Below, one piece after another: positions 1 through 8,667 of a stretch of 64,000 nt of DNA. Origin of the DNA: Bacteroidaceae bacterium (GTDB taxonomy: Bacteria > Bacteroidota > Bacteroidia > Bacteroidales > Bacteroidaceae); assembly GCA_902362595.1 (NCBI GenBank), contig CABIXF010000004.1, positions 62,001 to 126,000 of the forward strand. Direction: 5' to 3'. Numbering within the stretch: position 1 is the first letter of the stretch; each line of letters begins with the position of its first letter. The notes under the pieces were generated by a model that searched no databases, was not told the origin of the DNA, and was given only the letters and a program-made list of their open reading frames with translations. Made by a program: the position numbers and the translations under genes.

Positions 1-446
1 CCCCACAGGAAAAAAGACTGGTCCTTGTCGGTATCCTTTCCGCAAGTGATGTGCCAGTAGCCGTCGATGTACCGTTTGTTGACATAATGCCCTGTGGCCA
101 GGTGGTAAATGCCCCGTTCGTCGGCCACCTGCGCCAGTAATGGCCATTTCAGGTAGTTGTTGCACAAGGTACAAGGCACTGGAGTACGTCCGGCCATGTA
201 TTCCTGAATGAAATACCGGATGATTTTCTCCTGAAACACGGTACGGGCATCGTACACCAGATAAGGAATGCCCAGTGAGCGGCACAGTTCCCGTGCATCG
301 TCCAGGTATTCCGTACTGCCGTCTTTTTCATAAAAACGAAAAGTGATGCCGGTCACTTCGTAGCCGGCGTCCTGCAAGAGCAACGCTGCCACCGAGCTGT
401 CGGTGCCGCCGCTCATACCCAATAAAACCTTTTTGTTCTTTTCCAT
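1..446 (-). CDS. mnmA: tRNA-specific 2-thiouridylase MnmA, N-terminal part
   Basis: This gene reads leftward out of the window; only the first 148 codons are present. It opens with a PP-loop ATP-binding motif ([12 protein letters not shown], about residues 10-21), and the fragment contains TPVPCTLCN, whose first cysteine is the conserved catalytic cysteine position of MnmA. MnmA transfers sulfur to U34 of the glutamate, lysine and glutamine tRNAs in the cytoplasm, using ATP to adenylate the base. The ATG at 446-444 is the only sensible start, because the PP-loop begins ten residues later. A TAATTTTG promoter element sits only 7 bases upstream, so the mRNA would have almost no leader. Bacteroidetes often carry more than one MnmA paralogue, so which copy this is cannot be decided. 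Assignment is firm despite the truncation. Confidence 0.92.
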   Translation of the reverse strand, partial: MEKNKKVLLGMSGGTDSSVAALLLQDAGYEVTGITFRFYEKDGSTEYLDDARELCRSLGIPYLVYDARTVFQEKIIRYFIQEYMAGRTPVPCTLCNNYLKWPLLAQVADERGIYHLATGHYVNKRYIDGYWHITCGKDTDKDQSFFLW

Positions 447-453
447 CGGGTGA

Positions 454-461
454 CAAAATTA
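454..461 (-). promoter_or_regulatory. Bacteroidetes-type -7 element for mnmA
   Basis: Read leftward this is TAATTTTG, a match to the TAnnTTTG consensus. The expected transcription start is about 446-450, at or just before the ATG at 446, implying a leaderless or near-leaderless mRNA. No clear -33 TTTG was found. Confidence 0.45.
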
Positions 462-558
462 AAAGAAAATTTATCTTATCTGTATGTCAGTGGATTACTT
501 TTTCCCCTTGATTCTGATGTTGTACAATTTTATTCCTATTAATGTACGAAACTGCCCA

Positions 559-587
559 TTTGTTTTTTGAGGTGAAACATAATTTTG
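559..587 (+). promoter_or_regulatory. Promoter of susC/susD pair 1
   Basis: TTTG at 559-562 and TAATTTTG at 580-587 fit the Bacteroidetes -33/-7 promoter, with a 17-base spacer that is slightly short. The predicted start near 593 gives a leader of about 28 bases before the ATG at 621. Confidence 0.5.
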
Positions 588-620
588 CTATACAAATTTT
601 TGTAACTAAATTTAATATTT

Positions 621-3600
621 ATGGATTTACGCTCTATTTATCGAAGAGCTGTGTGGTGCACATTATTCTTTTTCTTTGCAATGTGTGCCTTTGCACAGCA
701 GTTAACTGTTAAAGGTGTGGTAACGGACTCTAAAGGTGAAACCGTAATTGGTGCATCTGTTCTTGTAGAAGGTACGACTAATGGTTCTATAACCGATTTA
801 GATGGTGCCTTTGAGATTTCAAATGTGTCTCCTAAAGCAGTGCTGGTTGTATCTTATATTGGATATAAGACACAGAAACTACCTGTAAATGGAAAAACAA
901 CATTTAAGGTGGTATTGGCGGAAGATACGGAAGTATTGGATGAAGTGGTAGTAGTAGGTTATGGTGTACAGCGTAAAAGTGATTTAACTGGTTCCGTAGC
1001 TTCTGTAAAGACTTCCGATGCATTGAAAACGACTCCTACAGGTAATATTTCAGATGCCTTGCAAGGACGTATGGCCGGTGTGTCTGTCTTGTCTGGTTCA
1101 GGTGATCCGAGCAGTGACAATACGATTCGTGTGCGTGGTGTGAACTCCATATCTGGAGAGGGTGGTCCGTTGGTTGTGATTGATGGTTTTATCGGTGGTT
1201 CTTTGAAAACATTGAACCCTGCCGACATTCAATCCATTGAAGTGCTGAAGGATGCGTCTGCAACTGCAGTTTATGGTTCTCGTGGTGCAAACGGTGTAAT
1301 TTTGGTAACGACTAAGACTCCGAACAAAGACCGTCTGACCGTTTCTTTCAATGCGTTTGCTAATTTTAAGACGGTGGCAGAATATCCGGACGTGCTTTCA
1401 CCTTATGAATATGCACAGTTGGCTAATGCATACGGAAAAGAATACAATGAGTCTCAAGGAAAACCGGCTGTTCAATATTACAGTGAGGAGCAACTGGAGG
1501 CTTTTAAGAATGGACAGGCTGGATATGATTATATCCATAATATCTTCCGTGACCCGGCCATTGACCAGAACTATGAATTGTCTATTTCCGGTGGTGGTGA
1601 GAAGACTACATTCCTTGCTTCTTTGCGTTATCAGGGAAACGAAGGTGTCATCAAGGCTTCCGACAATAATCTGTATAGCTGGCGTTTGAAAGTAGATACC
1701 AAAATCAAGAAATGGTTGAAGGCTGGTATCAATATGTATGGATATTACAATGAATCCTCTAAGCCTCGTATTACACAGTACGATGGTTTGATTCAGCAGG
1801 CTATGTACTTCCCCACGACTGTAGAACCGAAGGATGAGAATGGCAACTATAATAATGCATTTCCTTTAAGTGGAAATCCGACTTATAATCCGATGGGATT
1901 CATTTGGGAATCCAATAATTCCAATAAGACATTGAACAACCGTATTCAGGGGTATGTGGAATTCCAGATTTTGGATGGTTTGACTTTCCGTTCTCAGTTG
2001 GGGGTAGATTTTACCAACAAATTAAATACTTCTGTAGAGAATAATTCCAGTTATTATGAGTTTAAGAACAACAAGAATCAGGCGAAGGTTGTTAATTATT
2101 GGAATACAAGTTGGTTGAATACCAATACGTTGAGCTATGTAAAGGAATTTAATGCAGATCATCGTATCAATGCTACGGCAGTCTTTGAACAGTCTTACGA
2201 TGATGTGTACAACAACAGTGGAGAAGCTTATCAATTGTCCTTCCCTGATTTGTTGGGAGTGAATGCCTTGAACTACTCTCAGTCTGACTTGATGCGTGTA
2301 GCTTCCGACAAGACGATTGGTACGTTGATGTCTGGAATGTTGCGTGTGAACTATGTATTCAAGAACCGTTACATGCTTACAGCTTCTATTCGTGCTGATG
2401 GTTCTTCACGCTTGGTAAATAAATGGGCGTACTTCCCTTCTATGGCATTGGCATGGGATATCAAACAGGAAAAATTCCTGGAGAATGTAAACTTCATCAA
2501 TCAGATGAAACTTCGACTGGGTTATGGTTCTGTAGGTAATCAGGCTGTGGAAATCTATCGTACCTACAGTAAAATGGCTTCTTCTGTGATGTGGAACGGG
2601 GGTACAGCCTACAGTTTCGACCGTCCGAAAGCTGATGACCTGGAATGGGAACGGAATGAACAGTTTAATGTAGGTTTAGACTTTTCTGTATTGAAAGGCC
2701 GTTTGGCATTTAATGTGGACTGGTACAACAAACTTTCCAAAAATGTATTGTTTGAAGTAGAGCAACCTTCTCACATGGGATTCTCTTCTTTGTTGACCAA
2801 TTCCGGAGAGATTCGTAACCGAGGTATTGAAATTACAGTGAGTGCAGACCCGATAGCTACTAAGGATTTCAGTTGGCATACAGACATCACTCTGTCACAC
2901 AACGAAGGTATCTTTACGAAGATTCCGACACAGACTCACAGACAGCAGCAGTCCGGACAGTTCCAGAACCAGCTGTTCCAGATGATTGAAGGTGAAAAAC
3001 TGGGTACCTTCTGGGGAATGTACAGTGCAGGTGTATGGCAGAAAGAGGAAGCCAATGCATCATTTGTGGATGCAGCAGGACAGTATAAACTGGACGCTAG
3101 TGGCCAGCCAATGACTAATGCAGATGTATATAAAATCAAACCAGGTAGTGCCAAATATGTGGATTTGAACAAGGATGGCGTGTTGAACGATGAGGATTAT
3201 GGAATAATTGGTTGTGGACAGCCTACTTTCAACTGGGGATGGAACAACTCCTTTAATTACAAGGATTTCGACCTGTCGCTGTTCATTGTCGGTTTCCATG
3301 GATTTGATATTTACAATGCAACCGACCAAATGGGATATGGTACTATCAGTGGACAGAACATGGAAGTTGTTACTCCGAAAAGAGAATTGCTGAATCGCTG
3401 GACTGAAACCAACACGAATACTGATGTACCGGGATTCGTTAAGGCAGACGGTGACATGAAGGTGTTCAACAGTCGCTTTGTGGAAAAAGGAAGTTTCGTG
3501 AAAGTAAAGAGCATCACATTGGGATATTCTTTGCCAGAACGTATCTGCAAGAACCTGTTCATCAGCAACCTGCGTGTGTATGCTTCTATTCAGAATCCAT

Positions 3601-3728
3601 TCATTTTTACCAAGTATTCTGGAATGGATCCCGAAGCTACACTGGGTGATCCTTTGGTACAAGGTGTCGACTGGGGAAGCTATCCTAACAGCCGCAATTA
3701 TATGATTGGTTTGAATTTTGCATTCTAA
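621..3728 (+). CDS. SusC-like TonB-dependent outer-membrane transporter (pair 1)
   Basis: A 1035-residue SusC/RagA-family protein that would import oligosaccharides across the outer membrane with energy from TonB. A basic, hydrophobic signal peptide ends near CAFAQQ (residue ~27). A carboxypeptidase-regulatory-like domain follows (about 29-110, with DLDGAFEI and VLVVSYIGY), then a TonB box (DEVVVVGYG), the plug domain (VRVRGVNSI, VLKDASATAVYGSRGANGVI) and the barrel, ending in the aromatic C-terminus NFAF. Length is usual for the family. It is followed after 18 bases by a SusD partner. No regulator or enzyme lies in the same operon; the nearest enzyme is the GH3 on the opposite strand, so the substrate cannot be inferred. 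Confidence 0.95.
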   Translation: MDLRSIYRRAVWCTLFFFFAMCAFAQQLTVKGVVTDSKGETVIGASVLVEGTTNGSITDLDGAFEISNVSPKAVLVVSYIGYKTQKLPVNGKTTFKVVLAEDTEVLDEVVVVGYGVQRKSDLTGSVASVKTSDALKTTPTGNISDALQGRMAGVSVLSGSGDPSSDNTIRVRGVNSISGEGGPLVVIDGFIGGSLKTLNPADIQSIEVLKDASATAVYGSRGANGVILVTTKTPNKDRLTVSFNAFANFKTVAEYPDVLSPYEYAQLANAYGKEYNESQGKPAVQYYSEEQLEAFKNGQAGYDYIHNIFRDPAIDQNYELSISGGGEKTTFLASLRYQGNEGVIKASDNNLYSWRLKVDTKIKKWLKAGINMYGYYNESSKPRITQYDGLIQQAMYFPTTVEPKDENGNYNNAFPLSGNPTYNPMGFIWESNNSNKTLNNRIQGYVEFQILDGLTFRSQLGVDFTNKLNTSVENNSSYYEFKNNKNQAKVVNYWNTSWLNTNTLSYVKEFNADHRINATAVFEQSYDDVYNNSGEAYQLSFPDLLGVNALNYSQSDLMRVASDKTIGTLMSGMLRVNYVFKNRYMLTASIRADGSSRLVNKWAYFPSMALAWDIKQEKFLENVNFINQMKLRLGYGSVGNQAVEIYRTYSKMASSVMWNGGTAYSFDRPKADDLEWERNEQFNVGLDFSVLKGRLAFNVDWYNKLSKNVLFEVEQPSHMGFSSLLTNSGEIRNRGIEITVSADPIATKDFSWHTDITLSHNEGIFTKIPTQTHRQQQSGQFQNQLFQMIEGEKLGTFWGMYSAGVWQKEEANASFVDAAGQYKLDASGQPMTNADVYKIKPGSAKYVDLNKDGVLNDEDYGIIGCGQPTFNWGWNNSFNYKDFDLSLFIVGFHGFDIYNATDQMGYGTISGQNMEVVTPKRELLNRWTETNTNTDVPGFVKADGDMKVFNSRFVEKGSFVKVKSITLGYSLPERICKNLFISNLRVYASIQNPFIFTKYSGMDPEATLGDPLVQGVDWGSYPNSRNYMIGLNFAF

Positions 3729-3746
3729 AATTGTCTAATACTAAAA

Positions 3747-5273
3747 ATGAGAAATATGAAAAAATTTATATATGCAGCTGCATTGGCCGGTGGCATGTTG
3801 AGCATGTCTTCATGCGTTGATTTGGATCAGGATCCTCAATCTTTTTTGTCATACGAGACCTTCCCGAAGGATGCGGAAAATGTAGCTATGGTTGTAGATG
3901 CTTTGTATGCAGACTTGTGGAGTGATAATTACGGATTTAACTGCCGTATGCAGCGTATCAACGTATGTGCCGACGATGTGACCTATCGTGAAGCTAAGCC
4001 GAATAACGAGTTGGCATTGTACGAAGACCTTTATCCGAATGTTACGCGTAATGACGTAGATTTCAAGACTTTGTGGTCTTTGTTTATGAAAGCGATTTAT
4101 GACAGCAATACCATCATTTCGGATACTCCGGTTGATGAAAATGACACTTCAAAGGAGGCTGTTGCGTTGAAGAATGTGGTAGGCGAGGCCTATTTTGTAA
4201 GAGGTTTGTCTTATTTCTATATGGTACGTATTTTTGGAAATGTACCGTTGGAATTAGTTCCGGAAGATGCAAAAGTTGACATGCCGCGTACGGATGTGGC
4301 TGAGATTTACGATAAGGCGATTATCCCAAGTCTGGAACGTGCAGCAGAATGGTTGCCGGCTACCAGTCGTACGAAGAATTCATCTACTCCGTCTAAATGG
4401 GCAGCCAAGGCTGCATTGGGTGATGCGTATATGACAATGGCTGGATGGCCGCTGAAAAGAGATGGATATTATGGGAAGGCTGCAGAAGTGTTGTTGGATG
4501 TAATCCAGAATTCGGGGTTGAGCCTGACTGCACACTATGCTGATCTTTGGAAAGAAGCCAACAAGTCAACCAATAAGGAATTCTTGTTTGCCTTGTTCCA
4601 TTCAAATGCCAACAAAAAGGCCAGCAACTATGGTAAGTCCTACTATCCATCCGATTTCTATCCAAATGCAGGATGGGCAGATTATTATGCAAACGAAGCT
4701 TTCTATTTGAGTTATCCTGATGACGAGCGTAAGGCACACAATTTCATGACAAGTTGGAGCGTCAATAAGGGAAGCAGTAGTGCTCCTAATATTGTGACCG
4801 TGAATTATAAAGAAAGTGCCGACAAGCTTCCGGCTATCTCTAAATATTATGATTATGACGATGGAGCGGCTGGAAAGAGTGCACAGAGTAACGGTCTGAC
4901 TTCCATTTACCGGTATGCAGATGTGTTATTGATGTATGCAGAAGCTTCAACCCGTGCCACTAATTCTGTGAACCAGGAGGCATTGACTGCATTGCAGGAA
5001 GTACAGAAACGTGCACAGGGCTATCCGTCTAATCCTGTACTGACTACAACTACTGTACCGGAAGAGTTTCTGAAAGAGGTATTTGATGAAAACGGTTGGG
5101 AGTTCTTCGCAGAGATGCGTCGTTGGTTCGATTTGGTACGTTTGGAAATGGTAGACGATGTGAAACCCGATAAATGGGCAAATTCTTTGTTCAAGGCCAA
5201 CAACCATTATTATATGCCGGTTCCTTATGTACAGATTGACCTGACAGGATGGGATAATAACCCGGGCTATTGA
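3747..5273 (+). CDS. SusD-like surface lipoprotein (pair 1)
   Basis: A 508-residue RagB/SusD-family lipoprotein, the lid that binds glycan over the SusC barrel at the cell surface. The signal peptide ends in a lipobox (SMSSC, Cys about residue 23) followed by acidic residues, typical of Bacteroides surface-exported lipoproteins. The TPR-like helical fold is suggested by motifs such as VRGLSYFYMVRIFGNVPL near residue 150, and the C-terminal SusD signature region includes ENGWEFFAEMRRWFDLVRL. It starts 18 bases after susC; ATG 3747 is used, although ATG 3756 (MKKF) would give a more classical signal peptide. The operon ends at a strong hairpin just downstream. The gene is intact and complete. 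Confidence 0.94.
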   Translation: MRNMKKFIYAAALAGGMLSMSSCVDLDQDPQSFLSYETFPKDAENVAMVVDALYADLWSDNYGFNCRMQRINVCADDVTYREAKPNNELALYEDLYPNVTRNDVDFKTLWSLFMKAIYDSNTIISDTPVDENDTSKEAVALKNVVGEAYFVRGLSYFYMVRIFGNVPLELVPEDAKVDMPRTDVAEIYDKAIIPSLERAAEWLPATSRTKNSSTPSKWAAKAALGDAYMTMAGWPLKRDGYYGKAAEVLLDVIQNSGLSLTAHYADLWKEANKSTNKEFLFALFHSNANKKASNYGKSYYPSDFYPNAGWADYYANEAFYLSYPDDERKAHNFMTSWSVNKGSSSAPNIVTVNYKESADKLPAISKYYDYDDGAAGKSAQSNGLTSIYRYADVLLMYAEASTRATNSVNQEALTALQEVQKRAQGYPSNPVLTTTTVPEEFLKEVFDENGWEFFAEMRRWFDLVRLEMVDDVKPDKWANSLFKANNHYYMPVPYVQIDLTGWDNNPGY

Positions 5274-5316
5274 TGAATGAGGATGGTTTAAACGTAGATG
5301 TTTAAAGTTTTTTGAT

Positions 5317-5362
5317 GGGATTCTTCTTTCCGAATAAAAGTAGGGAAGGAGAATCCCTTTTT
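5317..5362 (+). terminator. Terminator of susC/susD pair 1
   Basis: Inverted repeat GGGATTCTTCTTTCC (5317-5331) and GGAAGGAGAATCCC (5344-5357) followed by TTTTT, 44 bases after the susD stop codon. Confidence 0.75.
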
Positions 5363-5392
5363 AGGATAGAACGGTCTGGAAACGGACCACAT

Positions 5393-5443
5393 AAAAATCC
5401 CCTTGCAACTGTGACGGGAAAGGATTGTCACAGCTGCAAGGGG
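5393..5443 (-). terminator. Terminator of the GH3 gene
   Basis: A long near-perfect stem (CCCCTTGCAACTGTGAC at 5399-5415 against GTCACAGCTGCAAGGGG at 5427-5443). On the leftward strand it is followed by TTTTT (5397-5393), so it ends the GH3 transcript; on the rightward strand it has a weaker T run and may act as a backstop. Confidence 0.75.
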
Positions 5444-5469
5444 ATTTTAGATTGAATTAGTCTGATTGT

Positions 5470-8313
5470 TTATTCTTTTCTCAATTCCGGTAATTTGATT
5501 TCGGCAATTTCTGCACTTCCGCTGGTAATTAAAATACGCAGGTCACTTCCTCCGGTCTTGTTGAACTGGATGTTTTCTTCCTGGTTGGGTTTCACTTCTC
5601 CGCTTTGTACCGGGAGGAACTGTCCGCCTCCACTGGAAATTTGGATTTCGTAGCGTGAACCCGCTTCAGCGTTTTTCCAGGCAATGCCTACATGGTCTAC
5701 TTTGGCATTTTCTGCCAGTTCAAAGGATATGTATTCTCCCTTGTCTCCGGTCCAGGTAGTGGAATAATCTCCGTCGACTACGTGGATGATGTGGCTCTTG
5801 TTCTTGCTTGCACTGATGAAATCACGTGGGTCCGATTCAATGGTTTCGTTGGCAGAGGCTTGACCGTATGCCCGGATTTCAAGTCCTTTCTTCAGACGGA
5901 TGTCTTCCGAAGAGGCCCCGATCATAATTTGGAACATTCCTGGTTCCACAACCCAGTGATTGTCTTTATTGAGCAACTGGAAGTCGCGTGGAAGCAATTG
6001 GAAGCTGACTTCCTTGGTTTCACCCGGTTCCAAGTGTACACGTTCAAATCCGCGCAGGTTCTTTTCATAAGTAGTCACACTGCTGATGACATCACGTGTG
6101 TAGAGCTGTACGACTTCATCTCCGCTCCGATTGCCGGTATTTTTAATCTTGCAAGTAACGGTTACGGGTTCCTTGTCGGTAATGACAGGCGAAGAGAGCT
6201 TGAGGTCAGCATATTCAAAAGTCGTGTAGCTCAGTCCATAGCCGAACGGATAAAGTGGACCGTTGATACGTGCTTGATTGCCTTTCATACCAGGAGTCTG
6301 TCCGCCGTCCACCTGTGAGGCTGGTTTAGCCGGGAAATTGAAAGGTATCTGTCCTACCGTCTTGGGGAAGGTGACGGTCAGCTTCCCTCCTGGATTATAA
6401 TCCCCGAAAAGTGCTTCGGCAATGGCGGTTCCACCTTGCGAACCTGGATACCAGGCCTCCAGAATAGCAGGTACAAACTTGTCAGCCCAGTTGATGCTTA
6501 AAGGACGTCCGTTGATCAATACCAGTACCACAGGCTTTCCTGTTTCTACAATTGCTTCCAGCAGTTGTTGTTGTCTTCCGGGAAGGTCCAGACTGGTACG
6601 CGATTTGTTTTCACCACAAGTGCGGATACCTCCTCCTAATACAACAATTGCTACGTCACTTTCCTTGACATTGTCTACGGCCTGCTGGATACCTTCTTTT
6701 TCTTCTGTAGTAAGCGGATAAGGCATGATTTCCGACTCCGGCCAGTTGGCATCTACCAAGTCACATCCTTTGGTATAGGTTACTTCAGTTCCTTCTTTTA
6801 CTTGCTGCTTGATGCCGTCCAATACCGTAGTGACTTCTACGGCTACAGGTCCATAGTGAGTCAGGGCAAAGGATGCTTCGTCTGCATTCGGGCCACATAC
6901 AGCGATACGCTGGATTTTGGATTTGTCGAGCGGAAGCAGGCTTTTGTCGTTTTTCAGTAGCACCAGTCCTTCGCGGGAAGCTTGCAAGGCCACTTGTTGG
7001 TGAACTTCGCTGTTGACTTCTTTGTCGGCCAAGGCCAGGTCTGTCTGGTAAGGTGCATCAAATAATCCCGTCAGGAATTTGACACGCAAAATGTCACGTA
7101 CGCGGTTGTCGATGGTTTCCATGCTGAGGCCCCCTTCCTGAATCAATTCACGTAGCGGAAGTACGTATGATTCCGGTGAACGGAAGGTGCAGCGCACGTT
7201 CAGTCCGGCTTCTACACTCTGACGCACCGCCTCTTTCATATCTTTGGCTGTTTTGTGTTTGCTGTAGAGATATTCTACGGCATCACTGTCCGACACCACG
7301 TAACCTCGGAATCCCATTGTACCGCGCAGCCGCTGGGTGAGCCAGTAATAACTGCTTTGGATGGGAAAACCGTCGTAGTCGTTGTAGGAGCTCATGACTC
7401 CCAGAATGCCGGCTTCCTGAATAACCCGTGTGAAAGGATATACATGTACGTTCTCCACTTCTCGCCAGGACATTTGTGGGTCGACGCGTGCAAATCCTTC
7501 GCGGGCACCCTTGTTGTTACTGTAGGCCACGAAATGTTTGGCAGTAGCGGCCACTTGCATGTTTGTCTGGAGTCCCTTTCCCATGGCAATACCCAGTTCG
7601 GCCACCAGGTAAGGACTTTCTCCATACACTTCTTCGTAGCGTCCCCAGCGTTGGTCACGTCCTACGTCCAGAATCGGGGCATAGACATTGGTATACCCCA
7701 GCAAACGGGCTTCCCGTCCTGTAATGTATCCCACCTGATGTACTAGTTCCCGGTCCCAGGTGTGTCCCAGTGCCAATTGGGTTGGAAAGTTCGTAGCGAT
7801 ATAGTTTTCCACACCTCGGATTCCTTCATTGGTGAAGTCGACTGGTATTCCCAGGCGGGTCTCCTCCACAAAGAAACGCTGTACTTCGTTCATTGCCCAG
7901 GCGTGATTGGAAGCAGGCCACACCAAGTCGTTTTTCAAAGGTGGAACTCCCCATCCACGAAAGGAGTTCAGGTGCTCATCGATGGCCCCGATACCGTCTT
8001 TCCACAACTGGCTTTTCCATTCAGGAGTAGGCAACGAGTCTTTGAGCACCCTTTGGTATCCGTAGAGCGTTACCATCTGACAGGTTTTTTCTTCCATGGT
8101 CATTTGTGAAAGCAGGTCTTCAATGCGGTCGTTCAAAGATGCTTTAGGGTCCTCATAGATATCTTTTCGGCCATTTTTGTTGAAGTCAATCCACTCTTTG
8201 TGATACATGCTTTTTTTCTTGGGTACATAGGTCTTGGATACTTCAAGGGCCTGTGCCGTTACAGTACACAGCGATGTACAAGAGAGGAGATAATAGAATA
8301 ATTGTTTTTTCAT
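5470..8313 (-). CDS. Glycoside hydrolase family 3 beta-glycosidase with C-terminal discoidin-like domain
   Basis: A 947-residue secreted GH3 enzyme, probably a periplasmic beta-glucosidase or beta-xylosidase acting on oligosaccharides. The signal peptide ends near TVTAQA (residue ~21). A calcium-loop-like segment (DFNKNGRKDIYEDP, about 43-56) precedes the GH3 N-domain. The predicted nucleophile is Asp342 in VVSDSDAV, and KHFVAYSNN (259-267) is the usual substrate-binding stretch. The GH3 C-domain (about 440-670), a fibronectin-like domain (about 720-800) and a discoidin/F5-8C-like tail (about 815-940) follow. It lies convergent with susD 1 and divergent from susC 2. Whether it serves either pair is not shown. 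GH3 specificity cannot be read from sequence with confidence. Confidence 0.9.
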   Translation of the reverse strand: MKKQLFYYLLSCTSLCTVTAQALEVSKTYVPKKKSMYHKEWIDFNKNGRKDIYEDPKASLNDRIEDLLSQMTMEEKTCQMVTLYGYQRVLKDSLPTPEWKSQLWKDGIGAIDEHLNSFRGWGVPPLKNDLVWPASNHAWAMNEVQRFFVEETRLGIPVDFTNEGIRGVENYIATNFPTQLALGHTWDRELVHQVGYITGREARLLGYTNVYAPILDVGRDQRWGRYEEVYGESPYLVAELGIAMGKGLQTNMQVAATAKHFVAYSNNKGAREGFARVDPQMSWREVENVHVYPFTRVIQEAGILGVMSSYNDYDGFPIQSSYYWLTQRLRGTMGFRGYVVSDSDAVEYLYSKHKTAKDMKEAVRQSVEAGLNVRCTFRSPESYVLPLRELIQEGGLSMETIDNRVRDILRVKFLTGLFDAPYQTDLALADKEVNSEVHQQVALQASREGLVLLKNDKSLLPLDKSKIQRIAVCGPNADEASFALTHYGPVAVEVTTVLDGIKQQVKEGTEVTYTKGCDLVDANWPESEIMPYPLTTEEKEGIQQAVDNVKESDVAIVVLGGGIRTCGENKSRTSLDLPGRQQQLLEAIVETGKPVVLVLINGRPLSINWADKFVPAILEAWYPGSQGGTAIAEALFGDYNPGGKLTVTFPKTVGQIPFNFPAKPASQVDGGQTPGMKGNQARINGPLYPFGYGLSYTTFEYADLKLSSPVITDKEPVTVTCKIKNTGNRSGDEVVQLYTRDVISSVTTYEKNLRGFERVHLEPGETKEVSFQLLPRDFQLLNKDNHWVVEPGMFQIMIGASSEDIRLKKGLEIRAYGQASANETIESDPRDFISASKNKSHIIHVVDGDYSTTWTGDKGEYISFELAENAKVDHVGIAWKNAEAGSRYEIQISSGGGQFLPVQSGEVKPNQEENIQFNKTGGSDLRILITSGSAEIAEIKLPELRKE

Positions 8314-8356
8314 GCGGATAAATTAGAGTTAGGGTAAAATGATAATTTGTCTTTTT

Positions 8357-8364
8357 CAAAATTA
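8357..8364 (-). promoter_or_regulatory. -7 element for the GH3 gene
   Basis: Read leftward this is TAATTTTG, matching TAnnTTTG, about 43 bases upstream of the GH3 ATG at 8313. No good -33 element was found. Confidence 0.4.
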
Positions 8365-8524
8365 CGATTATTCCAGAAATAAGTAGTGATAAAATTGTTT
8401 ATTAGAATGAACTTATTGTCTTTATTTTGTTCAATATTTAGGAAAAACGAACCACTTGTGTGGCTTATAGAATAATTATTTTGTTAAATAGTACAAAATA
8501 CTCTTTTCTTTTCATTATAATAAA

Positions 8525-8532
8525 TATATTTG
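8525..8532 (+). promoter_or_regulatory. -7 element of susC/susD pair 2
   Basis: TATATTTG matches TAnnTTTG. The predicted transcription start near 8538 lies upstream of both possible ATG starts (8577 and 8615) of the adjacent susC, so both would be transcribed. The -33 region is only T-rich. Confidence 0.5.
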
Positions 8533-8576
8533 AGCACATTTCTGTTTAAGCCTTTCGAGTCGGAAGTACTTACAAC

Positions 8577-8667
8577 ATGAAAACTATTAGAACATTAACC
8601 AAATCTTTATACTTATGGAAAAAACGACTTTTTTTCATCCGTTTTTTCTCCGTGGAGAAAAAAACTT
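8577..8667 (+). other. Out-of-frame N-terminal segment of susC 2, with an A7 tract
   Basis: Two ATG codons lie between the promoter and the open frame of the susC gene: ATG 8577 (MKTIRTLTKSLYLW...) and ATG 8615 (MEKTTFFHPFF...). Neither is in frame with the transporter. Both frames run into a seven-A tract at 8658-8664. With six A's the 8577 start would read straight into LVSVPITLSLF; with eight A's the 8615 start would. With seven, only a GTG at 8668 opens the frame. ATG 8615 has the leader most like other genes here (TTAACC and AAATCT just upstream). This looks like an indel or a phase-variable tract. Confidence 0.6.
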
